Origin: Chloroflexota bacterium
Lineage (GTDB): Bacteria; Chloroflexota; Limnocylindria; Limnocylindrales; CSP1-4
Reading direction: 5' to 3'
Assembly (NCBI GenBank): GCA_013696275.1
Contig: JACCYW010000001.1
Location: 1-11,506 of the forward strand
DNA: 11,506 nt
Below the pieces are notes generated by a model. That model had not been told where the DNA came from and made no database searches. It saw only the letters and a list, made by a program, of their open reading frames with translations. This document shows, piece by piece, positions 1-8,105 of the stretch. How positions within the stretch are numbered: position 1 is the first letter of the stretch; each line of letters opens with the position of its first letter. A program made the translations under genes and the position numbers.

Positions 1-738
1 GCGCGCATCCGTCCGCTGCTCGAGGAAGTGGAGGTCGAGCGCACGCATCGTGAATTCAGCTCGCTGACCGGCACCTACCGCGGGCTGCGTGTCTCGGTCG
101 TCTCGACCGGCATCGGCACTGACAACGTGGAGATCGCGGTGGCGGAGATCCTGGCCTTGACCGAGCGGCCGACGATCGTCCGCATCGGCTCGTGCGGAGT
201 CCTGCGTGATGACATCGCACTCGGCGATCTGGTCATCACCACCGGCGCCGTCCGCCTGGAGGCGACCACCAGCTTCTTCGTCCATGACGGCTATCCGGCG
301 GTCGCCGACTATGGCGTGGTGAGCGCCCTGGCTGAGGCGGCAGATCGACTCGGACATCGAGCTCATGTGGGCTTGACGGCGACCGCACCCGGCTTCTACG
401 GCGCTCAGGGGCGTCCCATCCCGCAGCTACCCATCCGCTATCCCGATCTGGCTGCCGACATGGCCGCCCAGCGAGTGCTCAACTTCGAGATGGAGGCATC
501 GGCGCTCCTGGTCCTGGCTACCCTGGCCGGCTGCCGCGCCGGAGTCGTGTGCGCCGCCTTCGCCCAGCGTGCCAGCGGCGACTTCGTACAGGGGCAACAA
601 AAGGAGCGCGCCGAGATGGCCTGCATCGAGACCGGCCTCCTGGCCCTCGTCATCCAATCGCGGATGGAGGCGCGGATGACCGATCAGGGCGTGATGCATT
701 GGCGGCCCTCCCTCTGGTCGCCAGAGATGGCACCCTAG
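1..738 (+). CDS. Uridine phosphorylase-like nucleoside phosphorylase (5' end outside window)
   Basis: This is a phosphorylase of the PNP/UDP family, which cleaves a nucleoside with phosphate to a free base and (deoxy)ribose 1-phosphate in cytosolic nucleoside salvage. The frame is open from base 1. The first GTG, at 28, lies inside conserved sequence, so the true start is upstream; about 245 residues are visible and perhaps 20-30 are missing. Counting from base 1, it shows STGIG near residue 35, the phosphate-site RIGSCG near 61, FYGAQGR near 132-138, and NFEME near 161-165. FYGAQGR aligns by eye with FYPGQER of E. coli Udp, keeping the Gln and Arg that bind uracil, so a pyrimidine substrate is favoured over a purine. 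NFEME carries the ribose-binding Glu-Met-Glu. The tail after about residue 225 is not obviously conserved. The family is secure; the exact substrate is inference. Confidence 0.86.
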   Translation, partial: ARIRPLLEEVEVERTHREFSSLTGTYRGLRVSVVSTGIGTDNVEIAVAEILALTERPTIVRIGSCGVLRDDIALGDLVITTGAVRLEATTSFFVHDGYPAVADYGVVSALAEAADRLGHRAHVGLTATAPGFYGAQGRPIPQLPIRYPDLAADMAAQRVLNFEMEASALLVLATLAGCRAGVVCAAFAQRASGDFVQGQQKERAEMACIETGLLALVIQSRMEARMTDQGVMHWRPSLWSPEMAP

Positions 739-763
739 GGCGTGCTCCAAGCGTGGACCACGG

Positions 764-769
764 TAGACT
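764..769 (+). promoter_or_regulatory. Putative -10 element for the DUF5679 gene
   Basis: TAGACT lies within the context CGGTAGACTCCG, 57 bases before the ATG at 826. The same context, with one base changed, stands directly before lepA (CGGTATACTCCG at 6267-6278). No good -35 hexamer lies 16-18 bases upstream. Use of this element as a promoter is inferred from its position and recurrence. Confidence 0.4.
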
Positions 770-825
770 CCGCGGCCACGCCACCGCGTCATGGATACGT
801 GGTGTCATGGAAGGAGGAGGAACGG

Positions 826-966
826 ATGGCGGAGGCCTACTGCGTTCGGGACAAGACGAAGGTCGAGATCCAGGACCCGCAACAGATCACCATGAAGAAC
901 GGCAAGCCGGCCACCAAGGGCACCTGCCCCAAGTGCGGCGGCAGCGTCTTCCGCATCGGCGGCTGA
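826..966 (+). CDS. DUF5679-like small zinc-ribbon protein (46 aa)
   Basis: This 46-residue protein resembles the DUF5679 family of small proteins common in Chloroflexota and archaea, whose function is unknown. The ATG at 826 is chosen because a strong purine-rich ribosome binding site (AAGGAGGAGG, 811-820) sits five bases before it, and because the protein then begins MAEAYC as in the family. Longer in-frame starts at 742 and 808 would add unconserved sequence. The core is PQQITMKNGKPATKGTCPKCGG, shown here as two motifs: PQQITMKNGKPA (18-29) and TCPKCGG (33-39). Cysteines lie at 6, 34 and 37. The usual first knuckle is CxxC, but residue 9 here is Asp, so one expected zinc ligand is absent. 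The gene appears monocistronic, between a -10-like element and a terminator hairpin. Confidence 0.85.
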   Translation: MAEAYCVRDKTKVEIQDPQQITMKNGKPATKGTCPKCGGSVFRIGG

Positions 967-982
967 ACCGGACTCGAACGAT

Positions 983-1011
983 GTCTCCCGGCCGCTGAGC
1001 CACCGGGAGGC
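983..1011 (+). repeat. Inverted repeat, 9-bp stem with 11-base loop
   Basis: Bases 983-991 pair with 1003-1011, with one G-T wobble at 984/1010, around the loop CCGCTGAGCCA. It begins 16 bases after the DUF5679 stop and could act as a first, weak terminator. No T-run follows. The loop and the 3' arm also look like a tRNA D-arm read on the minus strand (see findings). Confidence 0.5.
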
Positions 1012-1047
1012 AGGAACCACTCCGGCCCGAACGCACCGACCGTAGGG

Positions 1048-1075
1048 CGAGCCCCGATCCGCTGATCGGGGCTCG
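1048..1075 (+). terminator. Strong intrinsic-terminator-like hairpin
   Basis: A perfect 12-bp stem (1048-1059 with 1064-1075) closes a CGCT tetraloop. The arms are CGAGCCCCGATC and GATCGGGGCTCG, and the right arm is followed by TTGGCG rather than a clean T-run. It lies 82 bases after the DUF5679 stop and 169 bases before gap, so it probably ends the DUF5679 transcript and insulates the glycolytic operon. The weak U-tract is common in GC-rich genomes. Confidence 0.72.
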
Positions 1076-1089
1076 TTGGCGTGCTTTGG

Positions 1090-1095
1090 TACGAT
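1090..1095 (+). promoter_or_regulatory. Putative -10 element for the gap-pgk-eno operon
   Basis: TACGAT in the context GGTACGATCGCTCC lies just after the terminator hairpin and matches TATAAT at four of six bases. It shares the leading GGTA with the elements before DUF5679 and lepA. No convincing -35 is present; the expected position falls inside the terminator stem. If it is used, the gap leader would be about 140 bases long. Confidence 0.3.
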
Positions 1096-1243
1096 CGCTC
1101 CTGATGATCAGCGAGGTGCCCGCTCCGTGTTACGCGGCGCCAGGACGCACCCGCCCAACGCCGGCCCATCCTGCCAGCCCCGCGCGGCATCGACCTCGCC
1201 ACGCTCGGAACGTTCGGGCGAGCGACATCAAGGAGCCTTCCCC

Positions 1244-2286
1244 ATGACCACCAGAGTCGGCATCAACGGCTTCGGGCGCATCGGTCGCCAGTCCCTCAAG
1301 GCGCTCATCGAACGAGCTCCTGATGTCGAGGTGGTGGCCGTCAACGACCTTGTCGATACGGCTACCAACGCTCTCCTCTTCAAGCATGACTCGACCTACG
1401 GCGCGTACCAGGGGAGTGTCGACCACACCGCTGATTCGATCATCGTGGATGGCCGCACCATTCGCGTCCTGCAAGAGCGGGAACCAGCCGCACTGCCCTG
1501 GGCTGATCTGGGCGTCGAGGTCGTGCTGGAGTCGACCGGCCTGTTCACCGACGCCGACAAGGCGCGCGGGCACCTGTCCGCGGGTGCCCGCAAGGTCGTC
1601 ATCAGCGCCCCAGCCACGGGTGAGGATGTGACCATCGTGCTGGGCGTCAATGAGCATCGATACGACCCGGACGCGCACGACATCATCAGCAACGCGAGTT
1701 GCACCACCAACTGCCTGGCGACGGCGGCCAAGGTGGTCCATGACGGATGGACCATCAAGCGCGGCCTGATGAATACGATCCACTCGTATACCAACGACCA
1801 GCGCATCCTGGATGTCGCCCACAAGGATCCGCGCCGGGCTCGCTCGGCCGGCCAGAACATCATCCCGACCACGACCGGCGCAGCGCGGGCGCTGGCCCTC
1901 GTCATGCCTGACCTGGCGGGCCGGTTCGACGGCTTCAGCCTGCGCGTGCCCACGCCGACGGTGAGCATCGTCGACTTCACGGCGCAACTGGAGCGCCCCG
2001 CCAGCAGGGACGAGCTCAACGAGGCATTCAGGACGGCCGCCGCCGGCCCGATGAAGGGCATCCTGGGCGTCTCCGACGAGCCGCTTGTGTCGATGGACTT
2101 CAAAGGCGACAGCCGCTCGTCGATCATCGACGCCGACTCGACCATGTCGCTCGGCGGCGACTTCGTCAAAGTCATCGCCTGGTACGACAACGAATGGGGC
2201 TACAGCTGTCGCGTGGCTGACCTCATCGCGCTCGTCGCACGGCGGCTTGGGGCACCCAAGACGACCGCCTCGGCCGGCGCGACGGC

Positions 2287-2290
<4 letters not shown>
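1244..2290 (+). CDS. gap: Type I glyceraldehyde-3-phosphate dehydrogenase
   Basis: This enzyme oxidatively phosphorylates glyceraldehyde 3-phosphate to 1,3-bisphosphoglycerate in cytosolic glycolysis, and runs in reverse in gluconeogenesis. The ATG at 1244 has an SD (AAGGAG, 1230-1235) eight bases upstream and gives 348 residues, the normal length; the frame's extension back to 1076 is unconserved. Visible features are the Rossmann fingerprint GINGFGRIGR (6-15), Asp35 at the end of the second strand, the catalytic motif SNASCTTNC with Cys153, His180 in HSYTND, and the C-terminal WYDNEWGYS. At the cofactor-discriminating site after RILD, the usual Leu-Pro of NAD-specific enzymes is Val191-Ala192, so cofactor preference is uncertain. 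It is the first gene of the operon. Its stop overlaps the pgk start as ATGA. Confidence 0.97.
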
Positions 2291-3545
<1,255 letters not shown>

Positions 3546-3549
<4 letters not shown>

Positions 3550-4856
3550 CCATCATCGAGATGATCGATGCACATGAGATCCTCGACTCGCGGGGCAACC
3601 CCACCGTAGAGGTCCTGGTGGTCCTCGACGGCGGCGCGGCGGGTCGCGCGGCGGTGCCGTCAGGTGCCTCGACGGGCGCTCATGAGGCGGTCGAGCTGCG
3701 CGATGAAGAGCCCGACCGGTATGGCGGCAAGGGTGTTCGCCGGGCCGTCGCCAATGTGCTCGAGACCATCGGTCCCGCTCTGGTCGACCAGGATGCGGCC
3801 GACCAGGCGGCCATCGATGAGCTGTTGATCGATCTGGACGGTACGCCCGATAGATCCCGGCTGGGGGCAAATGCCATCCTGGGTGTCTCGCTCGCCTGCG
3901 CACACGCAGCGGCGGAGGCGCACGGCATGCCCCTCTATCGTTATCTGGGCGGCGCCTATGCCCGCACGCTACCGGTTCCCATGTTCAACATCCTGAACGG
4001 CGGGAAGCACGCTCCTGACTCGACCGACTTCCAGGAGTTCATGGTCATGCCGGTGGGCGCCCCGACCTTCAGCGAGGCCCTGCGCGCCGGAGCTGAGATC
4101 TTCGCCGCTCTGCGATCGGAGCTCCACGAAGGCGGCTTCGCGACCGGCCAGGGCGACGAGGGCGGGTTCGCTCCTTCACTGGCATCGAACCAGGCGGCCA
4201 TCGAGACCGTCCTGCGGGCCGTGGAACGGGCCGGCTATCGGCCCGGCGATGACGTGGTCATGGCGCTCGATCCGGCCGTCACGGAGCTTCTCGACCTCGA
4301 CAAGGCGCCCACCAGCGATGGCCAACTGACCTACCGCCTGGCCAAGGAAGGTCGCACCCTGCTCACCTCCGAGCTGGTCGACTTCTGGGTCGACTGGATC
4401 GCCCGCTACCCGATCCTGTCCCTGGAGGACGGCCTGGCCGAGGACGACTGGTTGGGCTGGAAGCTGCTCACCGAGCAAGTCGGGGATCGCTGTCAGCTGG
4501 TCGGCGACGATCTGTTCGTGACCAGCTCGGAGCGGCTGGGGCGAGGCATCGATGAGCATGCCGCCAATGCCGTCCTGGTAAAGCCCAATCAGGTCGGGAC
4601 GCTGACCGAGACGCTCGATACGGTCGCACGCGCGGAACGGGCCGGCTTCGGCAGGGTCATCAGTCACCGCAGTGGAGAGACGGAGGACACGACCATCGCC
4701 GACCTGGCGGTCGCGACCGGCTGCGGCCAGATCAAGACCGGCGCGCCATCGCGCTCTGAGCGGGTCGCCAAATACAACCGGCTGCTACGCATCGAGGCCG
4801 AGTTGGACCGCTTCGCGCGCTACCCGGGCCGCTCGGCCCTGGTGGTCTCAAGGTGA
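3546..4856 (+). CDS. eno: Enolase (phosphopyruvate hydratase)
   Basis: Enolase interconverts 2-phosphoglycerate and phosphoenolpyruvate and needs Mg2+. The GTG at 3546, sharing GTGA with the pgk stop, gives 436 residues and the standard N-terminus MTIIEMIDAHEILDSRGNP. Recognisable sites are the flexible loop SGAST (39-43), His155 in NGGKHA, catalytic Glu205 in GDEGGFAP, metal ligands Asp242, Glu294 (LSLEDGLAE) and Asp321 (VGDD), catalytic Lys346 in VKPNQVGT, SHRSGETED (373-381) and Lys397 in GQIKTGAPSRSER. All key residues are present, so the enzyme should be active. The phosphoglycerate mutase that should link Pgk and Eno is not in this window. No SD is visible, and the gene is probably coupled to pgk. 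The stop overlaps the next gene's GTG in the same way. Confidence 0.97.
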
Positions 4857-5437
4857 CGGCAGCGCTGAGCGAGCATGCTCCCAGCGTCATGCGACCGGCC
4901 GGCGTCGAGCGCCGGCTGATAGACCGCGGCGCCATCTTCGCCGGCTATGTCGGGTTGGGGATGGCGCTCGTCATCGCCATCGCTTTCGAGCTCATCATCC
5001 CGGTCCAGCCCTTCGTATTCCTGGCCGCGCCCATCGCGGGTGCCTTGATCGGGGCATATGCCAACGTGCGCTCAGAGCGATGGCGACCCCGCCTGCGCGT
5101 GCTGGCCAATGCCGCTTACGCTGGCCTGGTGACCAGCGCTGGGCTGGTGGTGCTCTACGTCACCCTTCGTCTGGTCTTCGTCTATGCCGACTCCGGAGCG
5201 CTCCCCGATCGGTCCTCGCTTGACTGCTCGCCCGGGCCTGCCTGTGTCTACCAGCGCTACCTGGCGGCGCGCGGCGCGGACGAGCTGGCGGCAGCGGGCA
5301 TCACCGACGCGGCCTCGTTCGAAGCTGCCGTCCTGCGTGAGCAGGCATTCGGGGCACTGGTCCTCGTCGTCCTGACCTCCGGTAGCGCCATCCTGGCCGG
5401 TGCGGCTCGGGCGCTACGCCCGGTACCGAATAGTTAG
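4853..5437 (+). CDS. Unrecognised four-helix membrane protein, last gene of the glycolytic operon
   Basis: I do not recognise this 194-residue protein. The GTG at 4853 overlaps the eno stop (GTGA). Four hydrophobic segments are visible at about 27-49, 52-71, 87-111 and 165-187. Positive charge at ERRLIDR (20-26), in the RSERWRPRLR stretch (73-82) and at the C-terminus (RALRPVPNS) predicts both ends inside. The roughly 50-residue loop 112-163 would then face outside; it contains CSPGPAC (125-131), whose two cysteines could form a disulfide, followed by an Ala-rich helical stretch. There is no catalytic or transporter motif I can name. Co-transcription with gap, pgk and eno suggests a shared regulator or expression level rather than proving a glycolytic role. 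A coding gene is likely from the clean hydrophobic pattern and the overlap. Confidence 0.8.
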   Translation: MTAALSEHAPSVMRPAGVERRLIDRGAIFAGYVGLGMALVIAIAFELIIPVQPFVFLAAPIAGALIGAYANVRSERWRPRLRVLANAAYAGLVTSAGLVVLYVTLRLVFVYADSGALPDRSSLDCSPGPACVYQRYLAARGADELAAAGITDAASFEAAVLREQAFGALVLVVLTSGSAILAGAARALRPVPNS

Positions 5438-5502
5438 TCGGCCAAGCCGGTCGACCGCATCGGAGGCGGGTCTGCGCTCGTGAGGCGGGGCTCGACTGGC
5501 GC

Positions 5503-6186
5503 CTAGGAGGGACTCTTCGAGCTCTTCGCCCTGGGCCCCGCTGACCTCACCGTCGACGCTTTCGACTCGGCCGACTTGGTGGAGCTGCGGCTGCTGGCCG
5601 GTTTGGTCGCCGTGCTGCTGGTCGAATCGGTGCCAGCGGCGGTGCTGCGCGCCGTTGCGCGGCGGGCCTTGGTCGGTGGCGCTGCCGGTCGCTCGCTCGC
5701 TGCGGTGTCCTGATCAGTGGGCGAGCCGGCCTGACGTGTCGAGCGGCTGAGCGCAGCGCGCGCCTTGCCGGCTGCCGTCTGCTCGCCCTTGGCGTTGGTC
5801 GCCCGGCCCGCGGCGATCCTTGACTTGGCTGCCTGGGTCACCGCCGCCCGTCCTGTCTTACGTTGCGACTTGCCGGCAGTCGCCGCCGCTTCACCACCGA
5901 GCGCGGCATTGATCTTCAGCATCAGCCTGCTCTTTCGCCTGGCGGCGGCGTTGGGATGGATGGCGCCTACCTTGGCCGCTCTGTCCAGGGCCGAGACCGC
6001 GAGCAGGAGCGACTCCCTGGTCTGGGCCTCGTCGCCGGTGGCGGCGGCCGCCGCGGCGCGCGCGACGTACGTCTTGGCCGCCGAGCGGCGCGGCTGAAGG
6101 ATGGCGTGCCGGCGCTCCGCCTGGCGGACGCGTTTGATGGCCTGTGGCGTGCGAGCGCCTTGCCAGGTTCGTGATGAATGAGCCAA
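5503..6186 (-). CDS. rpsT: 30S ribosomal protein S20 with long basic C-terminal tail
   Basis: S20 is a primary 16S rRNA-binding protein of the small subunit. Counting from the TTG at 6186, the S20 domain covers about residues 13-98: TPQAIKRVRQAERR at 13-26, then SAAKTY, then SALDRAAKVGAIHPNAAARRKSR near 65-87. A typical S20 stops after the next ten or so residues. Here a further tail of about 128 residues follows, made almost entirely of Ala, Ser, Thr, Lys, Arg and Gly. The start is uncertain: the residue aligning with the usual Met is a Gly codon, so an N-terminal extension is required. TTG 6186 has GAGG six bases upstream and is preferred; GTG 6213, giving 236 residues, has no SD. The gene is convergent with the glycolytic operon and divergent from lepA, so it is transcribed alone. 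Confidence 0.88.
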   Translation of the reverse strand: MAHSSRTWQGARTPQAIKRVRQAERRHAILQPRRSAAKTYVARAAAAAATGDEAQTRESLLLAVSALDRAAKVGAIHPNAAARRKSRLMLKINAALGGEAAATAGKSQRKTGRAAVTQAAKSRIAAGRATNAKGEQTAAGKARAALSRSTRQAGSPTDQDTAASERPAAPPTKARRATARSTAAGTDSTSSTATKPASSRSSTKSAESKASTVRSAGPRAKSSKSPS

Positions 6187-6238
6187 GTGTCGCCTCGAAC
6201 GAGATGGGATCACATGAGCGCCGCATGGCGCGGCTCGG

Positions 6239-6244
6239 ATGGTA
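6239..6244 (-). promoter_or_regulatory. Putative extended -10 element for rpsT
   Basis: Read on the minus strand, the sequence is TGATACCAT: a TG extension, one base, then TACCAT, which matches TATAAT at four of six positions. Transcription would begin near 6232, leaving about 45 bases before the TTG at 6186 with its GAGG. No clear -35 is seen. It lies within the 101-base gap shared with the lepA promoter. Confidence 0.35.
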
Positions 6245-6270
6245 TCAGAGGGTGGCCGAACCTTCGTCGG

Positions 6271-6276
6271 TATACT
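6271..6276 (+). promoter_or_regulatory. Putative -10 element of lepA, close to the start codon
   Basis: TATACT matches TATAAT at five of six bases and sits in CGGTATACTCCGG, nearly identical to the context before the DUF5679 gene (CGGTAGACTCCGC). The lepA ATG is at 6288, so a transcript starting the usual distance downstream would have a leader of only about 4-6 bases. No -35 and no SD are visible. Confidence 0.5.
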
Positions 6277-6287
6277 CCGGCCGCCCC

Positions 6288-8105
6288 ATGGCCAGCATCC
6301 CTCAGACGCGCTTGCGCGACTTCTCCATCATCGCCCATGTCGATCATGGGAAGTCGACCTTGGCCGATCGCTTCCTCGAGCTGACGCACGCCATCGATGC
6401 CCGCCAGATGACCAGCCAAGTCCTCGATTCGATGGATCTGGAGCGAGAGAAGGGCATCACCATCAAGGCCCGCGCCGTGCGACTGGCATACGTCGCCGCC
6501 GACGGCCTGACTTACGGGCTCAACCTCATCGACACACCAGGCCACGTCGACTTCAGCTACGAGGTCAGCCGCTCGCTGCAGGCATGTGAAGGGGCCGTCC
6601 TGGTCATCGACGCGGCCCAGGGCATCGAGGCCCAGACATTGGCCAATGTCCATCTCGCGCTCGCCCAGGGCTTGGTCATCGTGCCGGTCATCAACAAGAT
6701 CGACCTGCCGTCGGCTCAACCGGACCTGGTCCTCGAAGAACTGGAGAACGTGCTGGCGATACCGCGCGACGAGGTCATCCTGGTCTCGGCCAAGGAAGGC
6801 ACCAACGTGGAGCAGGTGCTGGAGGCCGTCGTGCAGCGCGTTCCGGCGCCAGGCGGAGACCCCGCGGCTCCGTTGCAGGGTCTCATCTTCGACTCCCATT
6901 ACGACGTCTACAAGGGCGTCGTAGCGTACGTTCGGATCGCCAGCGGGAGACTCCATGAACACGAGTCCATCCGGGTGATGGCCTCGGGCGCAGAGGTGGA
7001 GATCCTGGAGCTGGGAGTGTTCCGGCCGCAGCCCAGCCCGGTCGGGGAGCTCGGGCCAGGCGAGGTCGGCTATGTCGCGACCGGTCTCAAGAGCGTGCGT
7101 GACTGTCAGGTGGGGGACACGCTGACTTCTGCCGCCCGGCCGGCGGCGTCGCCGCTGCCGGGCTACGAACCTGCCAAACCGCTCGTCTTCGCGGGCATCT
7201 ATCCGTTGCGCGGTGAGGACTACGGTGAGCTTCGTGAGGCGCTGGACAAGCTGCACCTGAACGATGCCTCCATCAGCTTCCAGGCCGAATCGTCGGTCGC
7301 GCTCGGATTCGGCTTCCGCTGTGGCTTCCTCGGGCTGCTCCATATGGAGATCATCCAGGAGCGTCTGGAACGGGAGTTCGCGCTCGACCTCATCGCTTCG
7401 GCGCCGTCGGTCGCCTACCGCGTCACCCTGGCCAACGGCCGGGGTGAGATAGACGTCGACAATCCGTCACGGCTGCCCGAGCCCAACGACAGGGAGGTCA
7501 TCGCGGAGCCCTGGGTGCGCGCCAGCATCATCACCCCCAGCCAGTACATCGGCACGCTCATCGAGTTGGCGACCAACTCCCGGGGCACTTTCGAGGGCAT
7601 GGAGTACCTGGATGTCCAGCGCGTGCTGCTCACCTTCCAGGTGCCGCTGGCCGAGATGATCGTCGACTTCTACGACCAGCTGAAGAGCCGGAGCCAGGGT
7701 TATGCGTCGCTGGACTACGAGGCCATCGGCTACCGGCCGGGCGAGTTGGTCAAGCTGGATGTCCTGGTGGCGGGCGAGCCGGTCGATGCTCTTTCGCTCA
7801 TCGTCCATCGCGACCGTGCCGCAGCGGCGGGCCGTTCGCTGGTCGAAAAGCTCAAGCAGCTGATCCCCCGCCAGATGTTCGAAGTGCCCATCCAGGCGGC
7901 CGTCGGCTCGCACGTCATCGCTCGAGAGACGATCCGGGCGATGCGCAAGAATGTGCTGGCCAAGTGCTACGGTGGCGACATCACCCGCAAGCGCAAGCTA
8001 CTGGAAAAGCAGCGCGAAGGGAAGCAGCGCATGAAGCGGGTGGGGTCGGTCGAGATACCGCAGGAGGCGTTCCTGGCAGTACTCCGAAGCGGGGAGGCGA
8101 GCTGA
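6288..8105 (+). CDS. lepA: Elongation factor 4 (LepA), ribosomal back-translocating GTPase
   Basis: LepA/EF4 is a translational GTPase that binds the ribosome and is thought to act on stalled ribosomes or in 30S assembly. From the ATG at 6288 it has 605 residues, close to the usual 600. The GTPase motifs are in order: G1 AHVDHGKST (16-24), G2 GITI (56-59), G3 DTPGH (82-86), G4 NKID (136-139) and a VSAKEG G5. The LepA-specific C-terminal domain is present, with CYGGDITRKRKLLEKQREG and VGSVEIPQEAF near the end. The frame is open back to 6144, but that extension is unconserved, overlaps the rpsT start and contains the likely promoter. There is no SD before the ATG, which fits a near-leaderless message. 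The stop shares one base with the next start (TGATG). Confidence 0.97.
   Translation: MASIPQTRLRDFSIIAHVDHGKSTLADRFLELTHAIDARQMTSQVLDSMDLEREKGITIKARAVRLAYVAADGLTYGLNLIDTPGHVDFSYEVSRSLQACEGAVLVIDAAQGIEAQTLANVHLALAQGLVIVPVINKIDLPSAQPDLVLEELENVLAIPRDEVILVSAKEGTNVEQVLEAVVQRVPAPGGDPAAPLQGLIFDSHYDVYKGVVAYVRIASGRLHEHESIRVMASGAEVEILELGVFRPQPSPVGELGPGEVGYVATGLKSVRDCQVGDTLTSAARPAASPLPGYEPAKPLVFAGIYPLRGEDYGELREALDKLHLNDASISFQAESSVALGFGFRCGFLGLLHMEIIQERLEREFALDLIASAPSVAYRVTLANGRGEIDVDNPSRLPEPNDREVIAEPWVRASIITPSQYIGTLIELATNSRGTFEGMEYLDVQRVLLTFQVPLAEMIVDFYDQLKSRSQGYASLDYEAIGYRPGELVKLDVLVAGEPVDALSLIVHRDRAAAAGRSLVEKLKQLIPRQMFEVPIQAAVGSHVIARETIRAMRKNVLAKCYGGDITRKRKLLEKQREGKQRMKRVGSVEIPQEAFLAVLRSGEAS

Noticed and set aside
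549..998. + strand open frame overlapping the phosphorylase and DUF5679 genes
   Set aside because: It is out of frame with both conserved proteins and has Arg/Gly-rich shadow composition.
965..1015. A functional tRNA gene on the minus strand
   Set aside because: There is no room for an anticodon arm, the T-stem bases do not pair and no acceptor pairing is found; kept only as a possible remnant.
1130..1987. Long minus-strand open frames opposite gap, pgk and eno
   Set aside because: They mirror the codon bias of conserved glycolytic genes on the + strand and show no protein motif.
4672..5223. + strand open frame overlapping the end of eno and the membrane protein
   Set aside because: It is a frame-shifted reading of conserved enolase sequence; the 4853 frame gives clean membrane helices instead.
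5438..5502. Bidirectional terminator between the convergent membrane protein gene and rpsT
   Set aside because: Only a short direct repeat (GAGGCGGG at 5463-5470 and 5482-5489) is present; I could not find a convincing stem-loop.
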